Source of the DNA: Gracilaria domingensis
Taxonomy: Eukaryota; Rhodophyta; Florideophyceae; Gracilariales; Gracilariaceae
Reading direction: 5' to 3'
NCBI GenBank assembly: GCA_022539475.1
Contig: VCMS01000021.1
Location: 310,001 to 374,000, forward strand
DNA length: 64,000 bases
This document shows, piece after piece, positions 31,365 to 42,613 of this stretch. Positions within the stretch are counted from its first letter, which is position 1; the number at the start of each line of letters is the position of its first letter. The translations under genes and the position numbers were made by a program. The notes beneath the pieces are model-generated. The model did no database searches. It was not told where the DNA came from and saw only the letters and a list, made by a program, of their open reading frames with translations.

Positions 31365-33164
31365 TTACGCGCCGGACGGCCCAGCACCTGGGGTGCCCCC
31401 ACTACCGGGAGCCCCGGAGAAGCGCTGTGCCGCTATTGCTTGCAACTCCGACTCGTCGGTCACCGTATCGGGAACGGCCACTCCCACGTCTCGAAGGAAG
31501 TCGCGAATGACCGCCGCTCGCGGAGTGAGAGAAGAACTGCCGCCCACGGCGGATGCTACATCCTGAGCCCACGGGCCGGTCGGAGCGGGAGCCCCTACAG
31601 CGGGTGGGTCAACGATCACGACTTCGTCGTCATCTCCCGTAGCGTCGGGCTCCGAGGCAACCCCCACTGGGTTCCCCTCATCCATGGGACTTCCTCCCTC
31701 TGCAGGGTCATCACCGTCATCGTCGACGTATACGAACCCACGCGGGTGCCCTTCCGGGATATATCGCTCCTCTCGGCGGCGACCAGCCGCCTCAGCGGGG
31801 CCAACTACCTCCCAAATCCACGGGTCAAAGTATACGAAGTCGCCGGCGTTGACGTTCCGTCCGGGAGAACGGTCCGACTGCCGACGGACTCCGTCGGAAA
31901 CCTGACTAGCAGGCACCTCATTCCAGTCAATCTGGTCAATGACGTCCACCAACGCGGTGGCTTCGCGCGCATTGCGGACCGAGCCGAGCACTTCGGAGAG
32001 ATCCAACGCTCGGATCGCTTGCCGGATGAGTTCCGGGATGAACCAAACTCGGTACGAATCATATGCCTCGATGAGGAGGAAAGCCGCAACGCGGACGGTC
32101 CATTCTGTTGCCAGGATGCTCCACAGGCCGCGAGGCGGATCGTTCATGAAGTACGAGCCTATGTAAGTTAGGCAGGGCGGTAGCTCTACGTGACACCCTC
32201 GTGGGACTTCGACCGCAGGCCAGAATGACGGCAGCGGCAGGTATCGCCCAGTATGGGAGTGACGCGCAATGCGTTCCACCTCCGTACACTGGTACGGCAC
32301 CAGTACCCCGAAGCGGGAACGCCATTTTCTCTCGAATCGGAGGCCTTCATGAAATTGAGACCGTCCAGGACGGCGAAGGAACCGGAACTCGGCGCGAAGG
32401 ATCGGCCGCGCCCACAGGATCAACTCCTGCTGCGGCTGAACGGTATCCGAATATCGGTCAATTTCGTCCAACGCGTTGGCTAGGTGGTCGCCGTAGCCGA
32501 CCTCGCCGAAAGTTCGGTAACGTGCCACATCGTACTGGTACTGTGCCGGCACCGGATGTTCGTTCGGAGCTCGGAAGTGTCGCGCGTACCCAATGCGGGC
32601 CATCTCATTGCGAGCGAATTGTCTCGTCTCGTTTCGACCTACAAACAGGCAGCTCGGTATAACCGCAACGCGGGCGATCCAGTCCCATGAACGGGTAACG
32701 TCAGTAGGAAGCCCACCAGGGAGTTGACCGTCGACAGCGTACGAGTCGACGAGCTCTGTATCCCGAACGGCTTCGGCGTCAAACCAGGGGGCCTGGGCAA
32801 AAAGGAAACTGTGCCGGTGCGGATCCCGGATGCGTAAGGCGCCTGCGGTAGGCCATCCACCCAGCGTAGCTGGCATCTCGGCGTTGAACCAATCCCACAC
32901 GGGCGCGGGACCAGCCTGAGCTGGAGCGTGATCTTGTCCGGAAGAACCCGGCTGGGAGGCAGCCACCGACTGCGGGAGAGGTACAGACCGGAACGGCGGG
33001 TTCGACACTTGCATGCGTGCCGTCGAGGACGGAGGGCCGTTCGGTGCGTTGGACATCGCGGAAGGGCTCGAGATGACGAGGTTCGCTACTGACACCGGAG
33101 GTGTTGGTGGCTCCGAACAGTTCTCGGCAGACCCGTCTTGGGAGACTTCCTTATATCCCTCCAT
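31365..33164 (-). CDS. Long antisense ORF of gypsy-2, 599 aa, unknown function
   Basis: An ATG frame of 599 codons runs opposite to pol, between the chromodomain and the 3' LTR. Composition is protein-like. A Ser/Pro/Gln-rich N-terminus (residues 1-90) precedes a globular middle (about 90-430) with many Trp, Tyr and Phe. That middle includes amphipathic stretches such as SILATEWTVRVAAFLLIEAY and RQAIRALDLSEVLGSV. The acidic, Gly/Ala/Pro-rich C-terminus includes DDDEVVIVD. I recognise no enzyme motif and no transmembrane or signal segment. Antisense ORFs between pol and the 3' LTR are known in some plant gypsy elements, usually of unknown function. No competing sense ORF of similar length is present. 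Confidence 0.55.
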   Translation of the reverse strand: MEGYKEVSQDGSAENCSEPPTPPVSVANLVISSPSAMSNAPNGPPSSTARMQVSNPPFRSVPLPQSVAASQPGSSGQDHAPAQAGPAPVWDWFNAEMPATLGGWPTAGALRIRDPHRHSFLFAQAPWFDAEAVRDTELVDSYAVDGQLPGGLPTDVTRSWDWIARVAVIPSCLFVGRNETRQFARNEMARIGYARHFRAPNEHPVPAQYQYDVARYRTFGEVGYGDHLANALDEIDRYSDTVQPQQELILWARPILRAEFRFLRRPGRSQFHEGLRFERKWRSRFGVLVPYQCTEVERIARHSHTGRYLPLPSFWPAVEVPRGCHVELPPCLTYIGSYFMNDPPRGLWSILATEWTVRVAAFLLIEAYDSYRVWFIPELIRQAIRALDLSEVLGSVRNAREATALVDVIDQIDWNEVPASQVSDGVRRQSDRSPGRNVNAGDFVYFDPWIWEVVGPAEAAGRRREERYIPEGHPRGFVYVDDDGDDPAEGGSPMDEGNPVGVASEPDATGDDDEVVIVDPPAVGAPAPTGPWAQDVASAVGGSSSLTPRAAVIRDFLRDVGVAVPDTVTDESELQAIAAQRFSGAPGSGGTPGAGPSGA

Positions 33165-33204
33165 CGCGAGGCGTATCGAGCCGACGGAGTCGGTGTCTCA
33201 GCCT

Positions 33205-33217
33205 GAGAAGGGGGAGA
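33205..33217 (+). other. Gypsy-2 polypurine tract
   Basis: GAGAAGGGGGAGA ends exactly at the 3' LTR start, the expected site of plus-strand priming. Confidence 0.75.
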
Positions 33218-34079
33218 TGTAGAGCAAAACGCCCTTTGTGGGGGTGCACCGAGGTGCTTTTCATAGTTTGTTGATCCGTTACCGGCTTCGACACCTCAGG
33301 TTATGAGAGGCTACTGGGGTAGTGCCCCTATTTTGGGGTATGCCTAGGAAGGGTAGTATTTCTGCACACGTGTGCCAAGTTGGCCCGATCGCGCGGGCCC
33401 CGTGGCAAGCATGCCACGGGGGCACACCTGTAGTGTATTGGCCGGCAGCGCCGGATAGTTAGATATTTTAATTGATATTTTCAAGTGCCGTATATAAGTG
33501 GCGGCACTTGCCGCCACTGTACGGGAAGTAAACCTCAACGAGGCCTTTGGCTCTGATCTTCTTGCCGCTTGCGCACGGTCACCAGCCCCATCCTGGGGAA
33601 TACCGCCGCAATTCCGGGCTGATCAACCAACCTCCGTCCCTGAGGAGTACTAATCCGTCGTCACGGCACTTTTCTTATCTATTTTATTGTTTTCATTTCC
33701 GTCTTACGGCTTTCGCTACTCTGCCCTACATTGTAGGTTTGTTTTATTTGTCTCGGGAGTTCTCCCGCTTATCGCGAGTCAGTGCTCCGCAGTGCGGCTC
33801 GTTTGTTGATCTTTTGTCGTCCCATACCGTTGGGCTGGATACCCCCACTCGCTGTGGCTCGCCGGAACCATTCGGATACCTACGCCGATTCCACCCCCCC
33901 CCTCTACCTCCGACTGCACGCCCAGATCGGGGTCACCCGGATTTACACCCGGCTCGTGTTGGCCCTATCGGAGGGTTCTGTCACTGCGCCTACCCCTGTA
34001 GGGAGCAGGGTTCGAACACCCCTGTCGGTGCTCTTCCGCGACGCGGCTGTCGTTTTCCCGTCACCGGTTTTGCACCACA
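33218..34079 (+). repeat. Gypsy-2 3' LTR
   Basis: This 862-bp repeat starts TGTAGAGCAAAAC and ends TTTTGCACCACA. The TATATAAG box is at about 33491. Its right edge cuts directly into a pogo-like transposase gene. Confidence 0.8.
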
Positions 34080-35036
34080 GCTGCGATGGGCGTCATAGAT
34101 AAGTAACAGCCTTTGATCATTCTCACGAAGTGCTTTCGTGTCATTCAGGAAGTGTTCCGCCCATCCAAAGAAGTTATTTGTGTCAACTGACGCGACTTCT
34201 TTGCGTGCTGTGACCACAGCGTTCTTCGGCAAGTATTCAGCTATGCACTCCGCGGATACTCTTTCGTCGTTTCCTCTGCTAACCCTTCTGGTCCTTAACC
34301 TTGTGCCCTGAAATACGAACATTGGGACACCAATTCGACCATCCGCAAACACTGTCCCCAACAACGTGATATGATTCACATTTCTAAAGTCGGCATTAGT
34401 TGAGAATGACTTATCCGTCTTGGGGTAATACCGTTTTGGGAGGTTTCCACTGGCCTTGTCTTTCGCCGGCGAGAACCCAGTTTCGTCGACATTGACGACA
34501 CATGAAGGCGGAATGTTGTGATGCTTGATAAGTTTCTTCAAAGAAAGCATGTGCTGCACTAGTACTTTCGCGTTTGTAGCCGCGAATCGTTTGGCATCTT
34601 GCCTTGAGGGCCTCTTCAGAATGATTTGCTGGGAATGGCGAGCTTCGAAGAGCTCACAAAATCGTCGCCCGGGCCTACCGTCTTTGAATCTGATCCTTTC
34701 GCGGCGGTAGGGCGGAAAAGTAGCTACGAGCATCTGGACGCAGTCTTGAAGATCGGAACGTGTGAGGGATCGTCCTCTTCTGCTATACTCTAACAGAAGT
34801 GCGACAATTCGATTTTCCTCTTCAGGAGTCAAGGACAGTCTTGAATTGGCGCGTATGGACTGCTCTTTGTTTGCTTTCTGATAATGATAATGAAGAGAAG
34901 AAGGAGCCAGGTGGACCTCTTCCGCTGCGGTTCGAAACGAATAACCACTGTCCACTAACTCTATTCCTTTCAGTATCATTCTGTGTATGCGTTTGTCCGA
35001 AGACCGAGTCCAGCAGTTGATAACAACGGGAGCCAT
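34080..35036 (-). pseudogene. Pogo/Tigger-type DNA transposase, 3' end cut off
   Basis: The ATG at 35036 opens a frame with the pogo layout: an N-terminal helix-turn-helix (about residues 15-55, SFRTAAEEVHLAPSSLHYH), a second CENP-B-like DNA-binding region (about 65-140) and a DDE_1 catalytic domain. The first aspartate is D184 in VVNVDETGFSP and the second is D315 in LLIYDAHRSC. The third acidic residue and everything after it are missing, because the gypsy-2 3' LTR begins right after residue 320. The frame has no other damage, so the insertion into it may be recent. The rest of the gene is not found on the other side of gypsy-2. Confidence 0.8.
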
Positions 35037-35592
35037 AATTTGCTGAACAAGGTTGAACCACTCTCAGAAGCGTAGTGGGTGCAATTGATACTAAACGCTG
35101 AGCATGGTGAGGGACGAAGCTTGTTTGGGTGTGTCATTTCTACTTTGTGCTGCCTTTTATGTCGAAAAAGACACCATAAGGACTGGAGATTTTGTTTCTG
35201 TTTTGGATAGTGTTTGAAGATGTCTTCTGGACTTATCTTTGTCTGAAGGAGATTGTGGATTGATTGGGAGATTGTCCAGAGAACGAATAGGACGCACTAC
35301 TGTTTCGGTCCTTTGTGACGTAGGGTATGGAAAGTGTAATTCTTACGTAATCTGGGCAAGTCCCAGGATAGCAAGAGCAAAAGTAGGGGAGTTTAGAATG
35401 TACTAGAGATGAATCGCAAACGACTTGGAATATATGTGTTCTTCTTGAAGAAGAATGATATCAAGAAAGTGTTGAGACTACAAACGAAAGACCCTCAAAA
35501 CCAGGAAAGTTCATATTTCTGCTTATTTTTTTGTGAAAACCGCACGGGTTTGGACGTGAGGTACCTGTCCAAGTTTGAGGGACACCCACAGT
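35037..35592. other. Flank of the pogo transposase gene
   Basis: This should hold the transposon's 5' untranslated part and one terminal inverted repeat, which I could not identify without its partner. A 61-codon plus-strand frame (35409-35594) has no motif. Confidence 0.4.
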
Positions 35593-35753
35593 AAAATATC
35601 TAACTATCCGGCGCTGCCGGCCAACATCCTACACGTGTGAAACCGTTACGGGCTTGCCACGGCGCACCCGGCATAGGGCCAACTCAGCACAGGTGTGCGA
35701 AAACACTACCCTTCCTAATCATAACCCAAAATGGAGCCATCACTACAGTAATT
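35593..35753 (-). repeat. Gypsy-2-type LTR, inner piece (minus strand)
   Basis: The reverse complement matches gypsy-2 LTR positions around 22395-22553 (TAACTATCCGGCGCTGCCGG and the ACACGTGT region). It continues at 43470 on the far side of gypsy-3. The LTR is incomplete at 35593. By eye it differs clearly from the gypsy-2 LTR, so it is an older copy. Confidence 0.7.
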
Positions 35754-36603
35754 GTGGTGCAAACCCCGAGAACGGGAGAAAGACACGAAAGGTGTTCGGA
35801 GCCTTCCCCTCAATAGGGTAGCAACAGCAATAGAGCCCCTCACGGGTAGGTGCACTAGCCGGGCGTAAACCGGGACCTACCGTCACGATGTACGGGTGAG
35901 GGTATGAGATGGCCGAGAAGTCGGATGGAGATACACGTGAGTGTGTGTAATCCTCAGATGAGGTCTAATAATCCACGGAAGTGGCGGAGACAACGACTAC
36001 GTGTCGGAGGTTCACAAACCACGAAAGGGTGGGCGACAAGCCCAAAAAGGGGAAACGGGAACCCAAGTGAATGGGGAAAACCAAAGAGGAAACCCGGCGA
36101 CGCGGCGAACGAGAGTAGGGCCACGAGAGACACGAGCGAACAAGACGAAGCCCTATACAGGGGTGAGTATCCACGACAGTGTGTAATAATGAACGGTAAA
36201 TAACAACGACGGTGTCGGCGATGCTCCTGGTGAACAGGGTGGTTAAACTAACCGTGCACGACGCGGCCAACCCTCGAAGAGGTGTGGGAACACGCGAAGG
36301 CGGTGCAGCTTAGAGCCAAGAACTAAGGTTCAACCCTGGTTGGGGAGCTTTACTTGGCGGCGAGGGCCGAAGGCCGAGCCACTATATAGTGTAGTAATCC
36401 CCCTAAAATATGTCCAAAACTATCAAAAGAAATATCTAAATTACCAGCAATGCTGTGCCACCCGTCCCTTGCAACCGTGCTACACGTGTCTGACAAGCCA
36501 GCAATGCTGTGCCAACCTCAGCACTGCCTTCTACCTTCCCTGCGCAGCAGGCCCAAGAGTTCCTCGCAAAGCGAGCATATACCGCAAAATGCGTTGCACT
36601 ACA
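35754..36603 (-). repeat. Gypsy-3 3' LTR (left side)
   Basis: On the plus strand it runs from TGTGGTGCAAAC to GTTGCACTACA. It is near-identical to the right copy and dense in micro-hairpins (for example CCTCAGATGAGG and GGCCGAAGGCC). A TATATAG-type box is read on the minus strand near 36385. Confidence 0.85.
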
Positions 36604-36616
36604 TATCCCCCTCCTT
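36604..36616 (-). other. Gypsy-3 polypurine tract
   Basis: The minus strand reads AAGGAGGGGGATA just before the 3' LTR start. This fixes the element's orientation. Confidence 0.65.
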
Positions 36617-38772
36617 AGGTGCGAACACCACGTCGCGATGACGGTTGAAGCACCGGACAAGCCAACAAAGTTGGGTAACATCACCGCAGGAGCGGTATAT
36701 GCGAGCCATCGCCAGTTTTCCAGGTTGCGCTCCGGTTCTCCGAGTCCTTCTTCCTGCTTCCAAGCCTCCTCCGGAGCTGCTATTGCCACCCGATGACGGG
36801 CTTCGAGCCTCCCGACATTGTGGCAGAATTGCTTACAGTACGCCCAGAATGGCGTTCTCCGCGTTTGAACGACGTTCTTGCGTTGAGCGGAACACCACGC
36901 GAACATGCGGCACGATATCCCCAATGGGTGCTCCAAACAACGTCAATGACGGATACTCCTTGTGCGACACGACCAACACAGCCCTAATACGATAGGTGCA
37001 ACAAGCCCTCCATGACCCGGAAACGGGGTTTTCACTTCCTCACCACGTCACTGACGGTTCAAGAAAACCACCCGCAAACATGCGGTCTGACCTCCCAAAC
37101 TGGGTCTCGTATCACGTCAATGACGGTACAGCACACGCGCGAAGCGGCTAGCAAACTCCCAGAACACTGGTGACGAAATGCCATAACCTTCCCGAAAACG
37201 GGGCTTTAAACTCCATACCACGTCGTTGACGGACACTTAAACAAGCATGCAGTACTGCGGTAGGCTCTTGGGCATCGACGCACGCGAAATCGCGGTTCCC
37301 TCTTACCCTTCCAGGGTCTTCCAACCGATAATATCGGGAGTTTGACAAAGTTCCAGAAATCTGGCTAAAAACTGACATGTACAAGCCCGTAAACGGGTCC
37401 GGAGTTCACAGCCCGTCAATGACGGAGTGCCATATCCACCCGCAAGACTGCGGCAGACTCAGTGAGTCAAATACGCACGCTTCGGCGGACTTCTTTCCCT
37501 TTCCAGGGCTTCATGAACCGAGATATCGGGGTTTCCGGTCAATCCCATATTGGGGCGTTTCAATCGTTGCCGCAACGCGGAAAGAAACCATCGGGAGATG
37601 TGATCGCTCTGCGCGCTGAAAGCGTGGAAGCCAACCTCAAGGAGGAAGTATCCCGTTGAAGAAACGGAGCTCATACCGTCGAGATACAGACGTGTTTTCA
37701 ATAAATATAATATTAACGTCAACAACCCAAATCTTCGGCTTCCTCAATCCGTCTTCGACGTGACCAGATCCCAACTGGGAGTGAACATACGCAACACAGC
37801 GCCGGCATGCCGTGCAACGAAACCCAGTGGTGGGAAAGAGACAGCGTCATAGACGAAACGAAAATCCGTCCTTCGGAATATATTAAACCGGTAGTCCGTG
37901 AACTTCTCCAACCCGAAAACGGTGAGTACAGCCTGAAGCAGTGTAGGATCCTTATTAAAGGCAAACAGCAGACGTTGTAGAAAGCCCGTGAAAACGGAGA
38001 TAACCAAACCAGCAAGGCTGAGAACAACAGTAACACCATGAAAATGGGTCATATAACAAATAGAAACTTTCGAACAAGAAGTGTATCCTCCGGTATCAGA
38101 CCGTGTAGAAACGCACGAAAGCCAGTCGGAAAGTGTTCCAAAGCCCGTGTAAACGGTGAAATGAATTACCAACCGCAGTGCGGGAAAGAATGAAGCTCCC
38201 GAGAAATCGGTCGACCAAAAATTATCCTCGACTACGAGAGTGACGAGCATTATGCAAGGCCGTGAAAACCGATGACAATCGTGGTTCTTACGCAATCTGC
38301 GTGACGTTCTAGAATATCCACGGCACAGAGTGGACAGCGAGTGCCGTAAAACGGAGAAAACCCGTTGTTGACGAGAACGAACCCTGGTAAACAGGAAGGG
38401 CAGAAACTCGAAACGGTATTAAACCCGGTAGATACACGTGATATACACGGAAACAGTACCTCCTTCTGAAAGGGAAAAACCATTCTTGTGATCCACAAAG
38501 ATGGAAGTGAACCAGCAAGCTGGATAAAAAACCTTTCAGGGTTATAACTTTGAAAATCGAACATGTGCGGCTCGACACGACACAAGTCGGACTTCAACCG
38601 CAAAATGCGAGTACAAAATTCTTCTCTTCACTTCTGAATATCCATTCCTCTTCTAGAGTCTCTGAATTCCTCTTCTGAGTGTCCATTCCTCTTCTGAGTG
38701 AACTTCTTCATCTTCTCCTCTTCCTGAGGGCAACGTGTCTTCTTTTAAATTTTCTCTACCCAGAGTGCACCT
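36617..38772. repeat. Gypsy-3 non-coding tail packed with micro-hairpins
   Basis: There is no long frame on either strand. Perfect inverted repeats of 4-5 bp stems with short, mostly A-rich loops occur every 15-50 bp. Examples are CGTC-AAT-GACG (36941), CCGCA-AACA-TGCGG (37072), CCCA-AAC-TGGG (37094), CCAG-AACA-CTGG (37159), CCCG-AAAA-CGGG (37191), CGCG-AAAT-CGCG (37283), CCGAT-AAT-ATCGG (37325), CCAG-AAAT-CTGG (37353), CCCGT-AA-ACGGG (37386) and CCGTC-AAT-GACGG (37413). The CGTC-NNN-GACG type recurs at 36941, 37046, 37115, 37221 and 37413. Confidence 0.75.
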
Positions 38773-41700
38773 TCACGACGTAAATGTCGGTACAGTACTC
38801 CACTGGAGGTCGTCGTACGTCCTCGAAGGAGGTTCCTTATGCGTACCCTCCGTCATGACGGGCTCACCAACGTCTCGAACTCGAGAAACTTTCAGTGTTG
38901 ACGGGAGTCCCAAGCAGGGAGGCGGATTGCCTACCACGGCGCGTGCCGATTCACGTGACTCCGGACGACGGTTCGTGGCTGCGGCACTGCCGGTCGACTG
39001 AACTGACGCACTGCGTGATGCAGGGCTCGTGTCACGAGATTCGTGGCGCGCACGGACTCCTGCAACGGCAGTGTGTGTTATCCCTAAATCAGGGTTGTAA
39101 TCCGTTTCTCGAAATAGTGGGGCACCGTCATGACTTGGTGAACCGTCGTGACGTGCGTACGACAACTTCCCCACGGACGGGCCTGGCTCTACTTCCTCCA
39201 AACCCGATCCGGGGTGCTTACTTCTATCTTCATCGAGAGTCTCTTCTTCCTGCTCTGCAGTGTGGTGGATACAGGCATCAGCGGCGACCTTCTTACTTTG
39301 CGCCTGCATACGCAGTGTTGGGCGGTCGTCAGCGACGATATGCAACTGCGTGGCGACCGGAATACTCCGTACAGCAGTATCCCGCGTAACCGTAGCCGTG
39401 CTCTGCCGAGAAATCGGGTGATCAACTTCAACTTCCGGCGTTGCCGAGGGAACATCTCGAACGAGAGTGTACTCCGCGTCCTGCGTCTGAGCGACGATAG
39501 GCGCGGGTTCGTGCGACGATTCCTCAAGCGGGTGAGCATTACCAGTATCCTGGGACATCTTCGAGTCCGTAGATTGCGTTACTTGTCCCTCTGAAGGGTT
39601 GCGATCCGTCTTAGAAGGTTGTGCGTCCTCCGCAGAGTCCTGCGCGTCAGCGGCCAACTTCGGCGCGTTCTTTCCGACTTCAGCACGCTGCAGCAAATGT
39701 TCCTGCCCACTGACAGTGGTGTACTTAGCAATCACGTCCTTGACGGTGTCTTGCGGCACTTCTGCCTCCACTTCTTCTCTCCGTAAATCACGGGATATCT
39801 GCGACGGTAGCAACACCGGTGATTCACTTTCCGCGACAATGCGTGCGTGTCCCTCCCCCTCCTTAGACGGAGCGTCATGGGTAGCTGTAGAAACACCCAA
39901 ATGACGGGGATAAACGCCGCACAGATGCGTGAGAGTAGAAAAGCCGTTCTGGCAAACATCCGAAAGCTTCGGGAGCATTGAGAAACCCAACGATTGGGAA
40001 CGCATACGCATACCCTGCTTTACAGGTTGAATGTCTACTCGTACAGGAACTGTAGTTTCCACCGTAAGAACGGGATCATCAACGACTTCATCGTTCTTAG
40101 AGCAAGCGTTCTCGTCACGAGCATGTGACGATGTCCGCTTGACAGCGTGTTGCTTCTCGTTGAGCCGTTCGCAAGCGCGATTCATAGCACGCTGTACAGC
40201 GGTGGGCATTCCTGTGAGCCATAACTTCCAACATCTTTCATAATCCGTAGAGTACGGTACACTATCCAGCATTGGTTGAGCATCATCTCTCTTTGAAGAG
40301 GACATTGTTTGAGTCTCTGTCGCGCCAGACCGACGGTAGTCGAGGCAAGCGAACCAAGATTCATTCGAAAGCTTGGCAAACACAACCATTGATATGGGCA
40401 AACACTCCGAATCGTTCGGTCTCCCTTTCGAACGTTTCGAAATATCTTCCACCTCCTTAGAGTGTAGTACACCGATCGCATCGGCAGCACATATCTCAGA
40501 AGAGGCAACTGCCATAGGATGAGGTAAAACAGATCCAATAACTTGGTTGTGAGCCAGATACTGGTGCTTACGTCCAAGATTGGAAACCAGCACCGTAAAC
40601 GGTTTGTCCGGTTCAACATGAACTAGAACATCCGCGAATGCGAGACCACGCCTGTTAGACAGTGACGGTACCTGCTGAACAAATCGAACTCCGTGATGAC
40701 GGGAACTGACTCGAACCCAAGCTTGGGATTGTGGCGCTATGCAAAGCGATCCGTGAACACGAAGCTTGTTAGATTCCCGGGAGGCCGGTAGATATTCCTG
40801 TGCCACAGGTAGAAGGACTTTCTTTTTCGACGCACGCTTCAGCGGACGACGCACGATTGGGACAGAAGAACCATCGGCCAAATCCACACGCTTCGACCGG
40901 GGTCGAATGGATTCGACAACTTCGTCGCAAAAGTTACAACCCAAAATGATGGGGGCCGGCAATGACCGACATACAATAAAGTCGAGCTTCAGCACGAACG
41001 GTCCTAAGCGAACGACCATGTCAACCTTACCAACTGTTGACAACAGGGTGTCACTCGCATCAGCGACTTCCGGAAGCACGCAATTGCGGATTCGATCACG
41101 CAATGACTGCGGTAAAAGAGATTCTACGACGAAGTTCGGACCAGCACCTGTATCCAAAACAGTGAGATAACGCACCATAAAATGGGTAGAGTGGCCAATG
41201 TCAGCGAACACTTTGAAGTGTCGCTTTGACATGACCATGACTCGATCCGGGAACCGGTTATGACGAACCCGTTGCCACGGTCGACGCAAAACACCAAAGT
41301 GTTCAGAGTCCACGTCTAAGACGGCCTCTTTCCTTGTGAGGATTTTGACCTGGGAGCGAGGCGAAGAAGCCTCGGGCGTCGGCAACCTCGATATAGAGGA
41401 CGCCTCTCCACATGTGGAGACTCCCTTTACCAGTTTTTCTGGGACTCAACCGCCACGGGCGGAGCCACAGAATCCTGAACCACTAGCAGTGAGGTGCTAG
41501 CAGCATAGTCTATACGCGAAGGATGCGGTTCGACAGCCTGCGGAGCAGTGTTTGACAACGCGAATTGCGGTTGAACAGCCGGAATGCTCCGTGAGAAATC
41601 TGCTATCGAGCGAAGATACGACGTCATCCGGAACGATTCAGCCTCCTCTGAGTGAGAGACTCATAATTATCAGCAACAGAGGACCATTCTCTCAAAGGGA

Positions 41701-42250
41701 GGTGGCATTCCGAGTCTATGTGACCGTGTCTGTAGCACGAATGGCAGATAGTGCCAGATCCTGAGCCATTAAAAGCCTGACGACCTTCACCAAAACTCAC
41801 CGCTTGGCGTGTATAGCTCCGTACAAGACCAACATGTTGGATAACTTCACTCCTATGAGGAGGTCGCAACCCGTGAGAACGGAAAGAATCTGCAGAATGC
41901 AGTCGATCTTCCACGTTGGTGGTGAATAAAGCATCTGTTTCAGACCAGAAATCTCCTGTTAAGGAACGAGCATAACTCCAAAAATCGGAGGAAGAATCTG
42001 AAGACCAACCAGACGAGCTTGAACCAGTTGAACTGTGAGAAGTTTGAGTTAAACCCGATGATTCGGATAGATTCGACTCGGAATCAGAACGACTCTCACA
42101 TACATCCTTCACAGAAGTCCGTCCCAACCTGCATTGCAGGGCTTCGACTTCCTCTGCGAGGGCATCCGACGGTTCACGTAGGACTGAGTTTTGCCTTCTG
42201 GCAGTTCGACCCATGTCGAAACGACTTCCACACGGAGCCAAGAACACCAG
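38773..42250 (-). CDS. Gypsy-3 gag-like and protease-containing coding region
   Basis: At the upstream (right) end lies a gag/nucleocapsid-like part with the zinc knuckle CHSCYRHGHIDSEC (about 41708-41749). Further on is a long frame whose first 300 residues parallel gypsy-2: DVDSEHFGVLRRPW, YLTVLDTGAGPNFVVES (retropepsin core), IILGCNFCDEVVESIRPR and VPIVRRPLKRASKKK. The remainder is a low-complexity acidic/Ser-rich chain. Polymerase and integrase parts are not recognisable. A fossil or non-autonomous coding region. Confidence 0.7.
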
Positions 42251-42595
42251 AAAACTGTAGATTGTGCCTCAAACGAGAGTGTAACACACAAAGGTGGGTA
42301 GAAACGACCGTATCGATGGGAACCACAAACTACGATAGTAGGCGATTCTACCAGAGTAGCTGGTACACAGTTCTAGAGTAGCAACACCGTACCGACGGGA
42401 ATCACACACGACGGAAATAGGGTAAGCAACCAGTTCAGAACTGAGCGAGACCAACAACCCAAACGGGGAAAGACGAAGCCAATCACGACAGTAGTCGGCC
42501 ACGACTTCCACGAGGAAAAGATCTGCGTTCTCCACGACGTCGAGCCGGCAAACCGGAATGTGCACAAAACCAGCTTGCTGGAATCAACACGACTT

Positions 42596-42611
42596 CTAAG
42601 TCGGGAGACCA
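42596..42611 (-). other. Gypsy-3 primer-binding site
   Basis: Two bases after the 5' LTR, the minus strand reads TGGTCTCCCGACTTAG, a TGG-type tRNA 3'-end complement. It is shared in its first ten bases with gypsy-1. Confidence 0.6.
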
Positions 42612-42613
42612 AA

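Larger units (their letters stand above)
22299..34079 (+). mobile_element. Ty3/gypsy chromovirus 'gypsy-2', with assembly gap
   Basis: Terminal repeats of 848 and 862 bp begin TGTAGAGCAAAAC and end GTTTTGCACCACA. The interior holds gag with a zinc knuckle, a long protease-to-integrase frame with a GPY/F module, then a chromodomain. This set defines chromoviruses, whose chromodomain steers integration to chromatin marks. Pol looks whole and open, while gag appears broken a few times. The two sides have unrelated flanks (TACAT on the left, GCTGC on the right), and the LTR ends differ in their last 110 bp. With the run of Ns at 23280-23435, the element may be a composite. Confidence 0.8.

Noticed and set aside
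31323-32171. 282-codon plus-strand frame in the gypsy-2 tail
   Set aside because: It overlaps the longer, more protein-like antisense ORF and has no motif. It is considered its shadow.
34000-34030. GGGTTCGAACACC, resembling a tRNA B box
   Set aside because: It lies inside the gypsy-2 3' LTR, and no cloverleaf or A box fits around it.
36604-38700. CRISPR-like array
   Set aside because: The hairpins are short and of varied sequence. There is no constant repeat with unique spacers of fixed length, and the setting is a eukaryotic retroelement.
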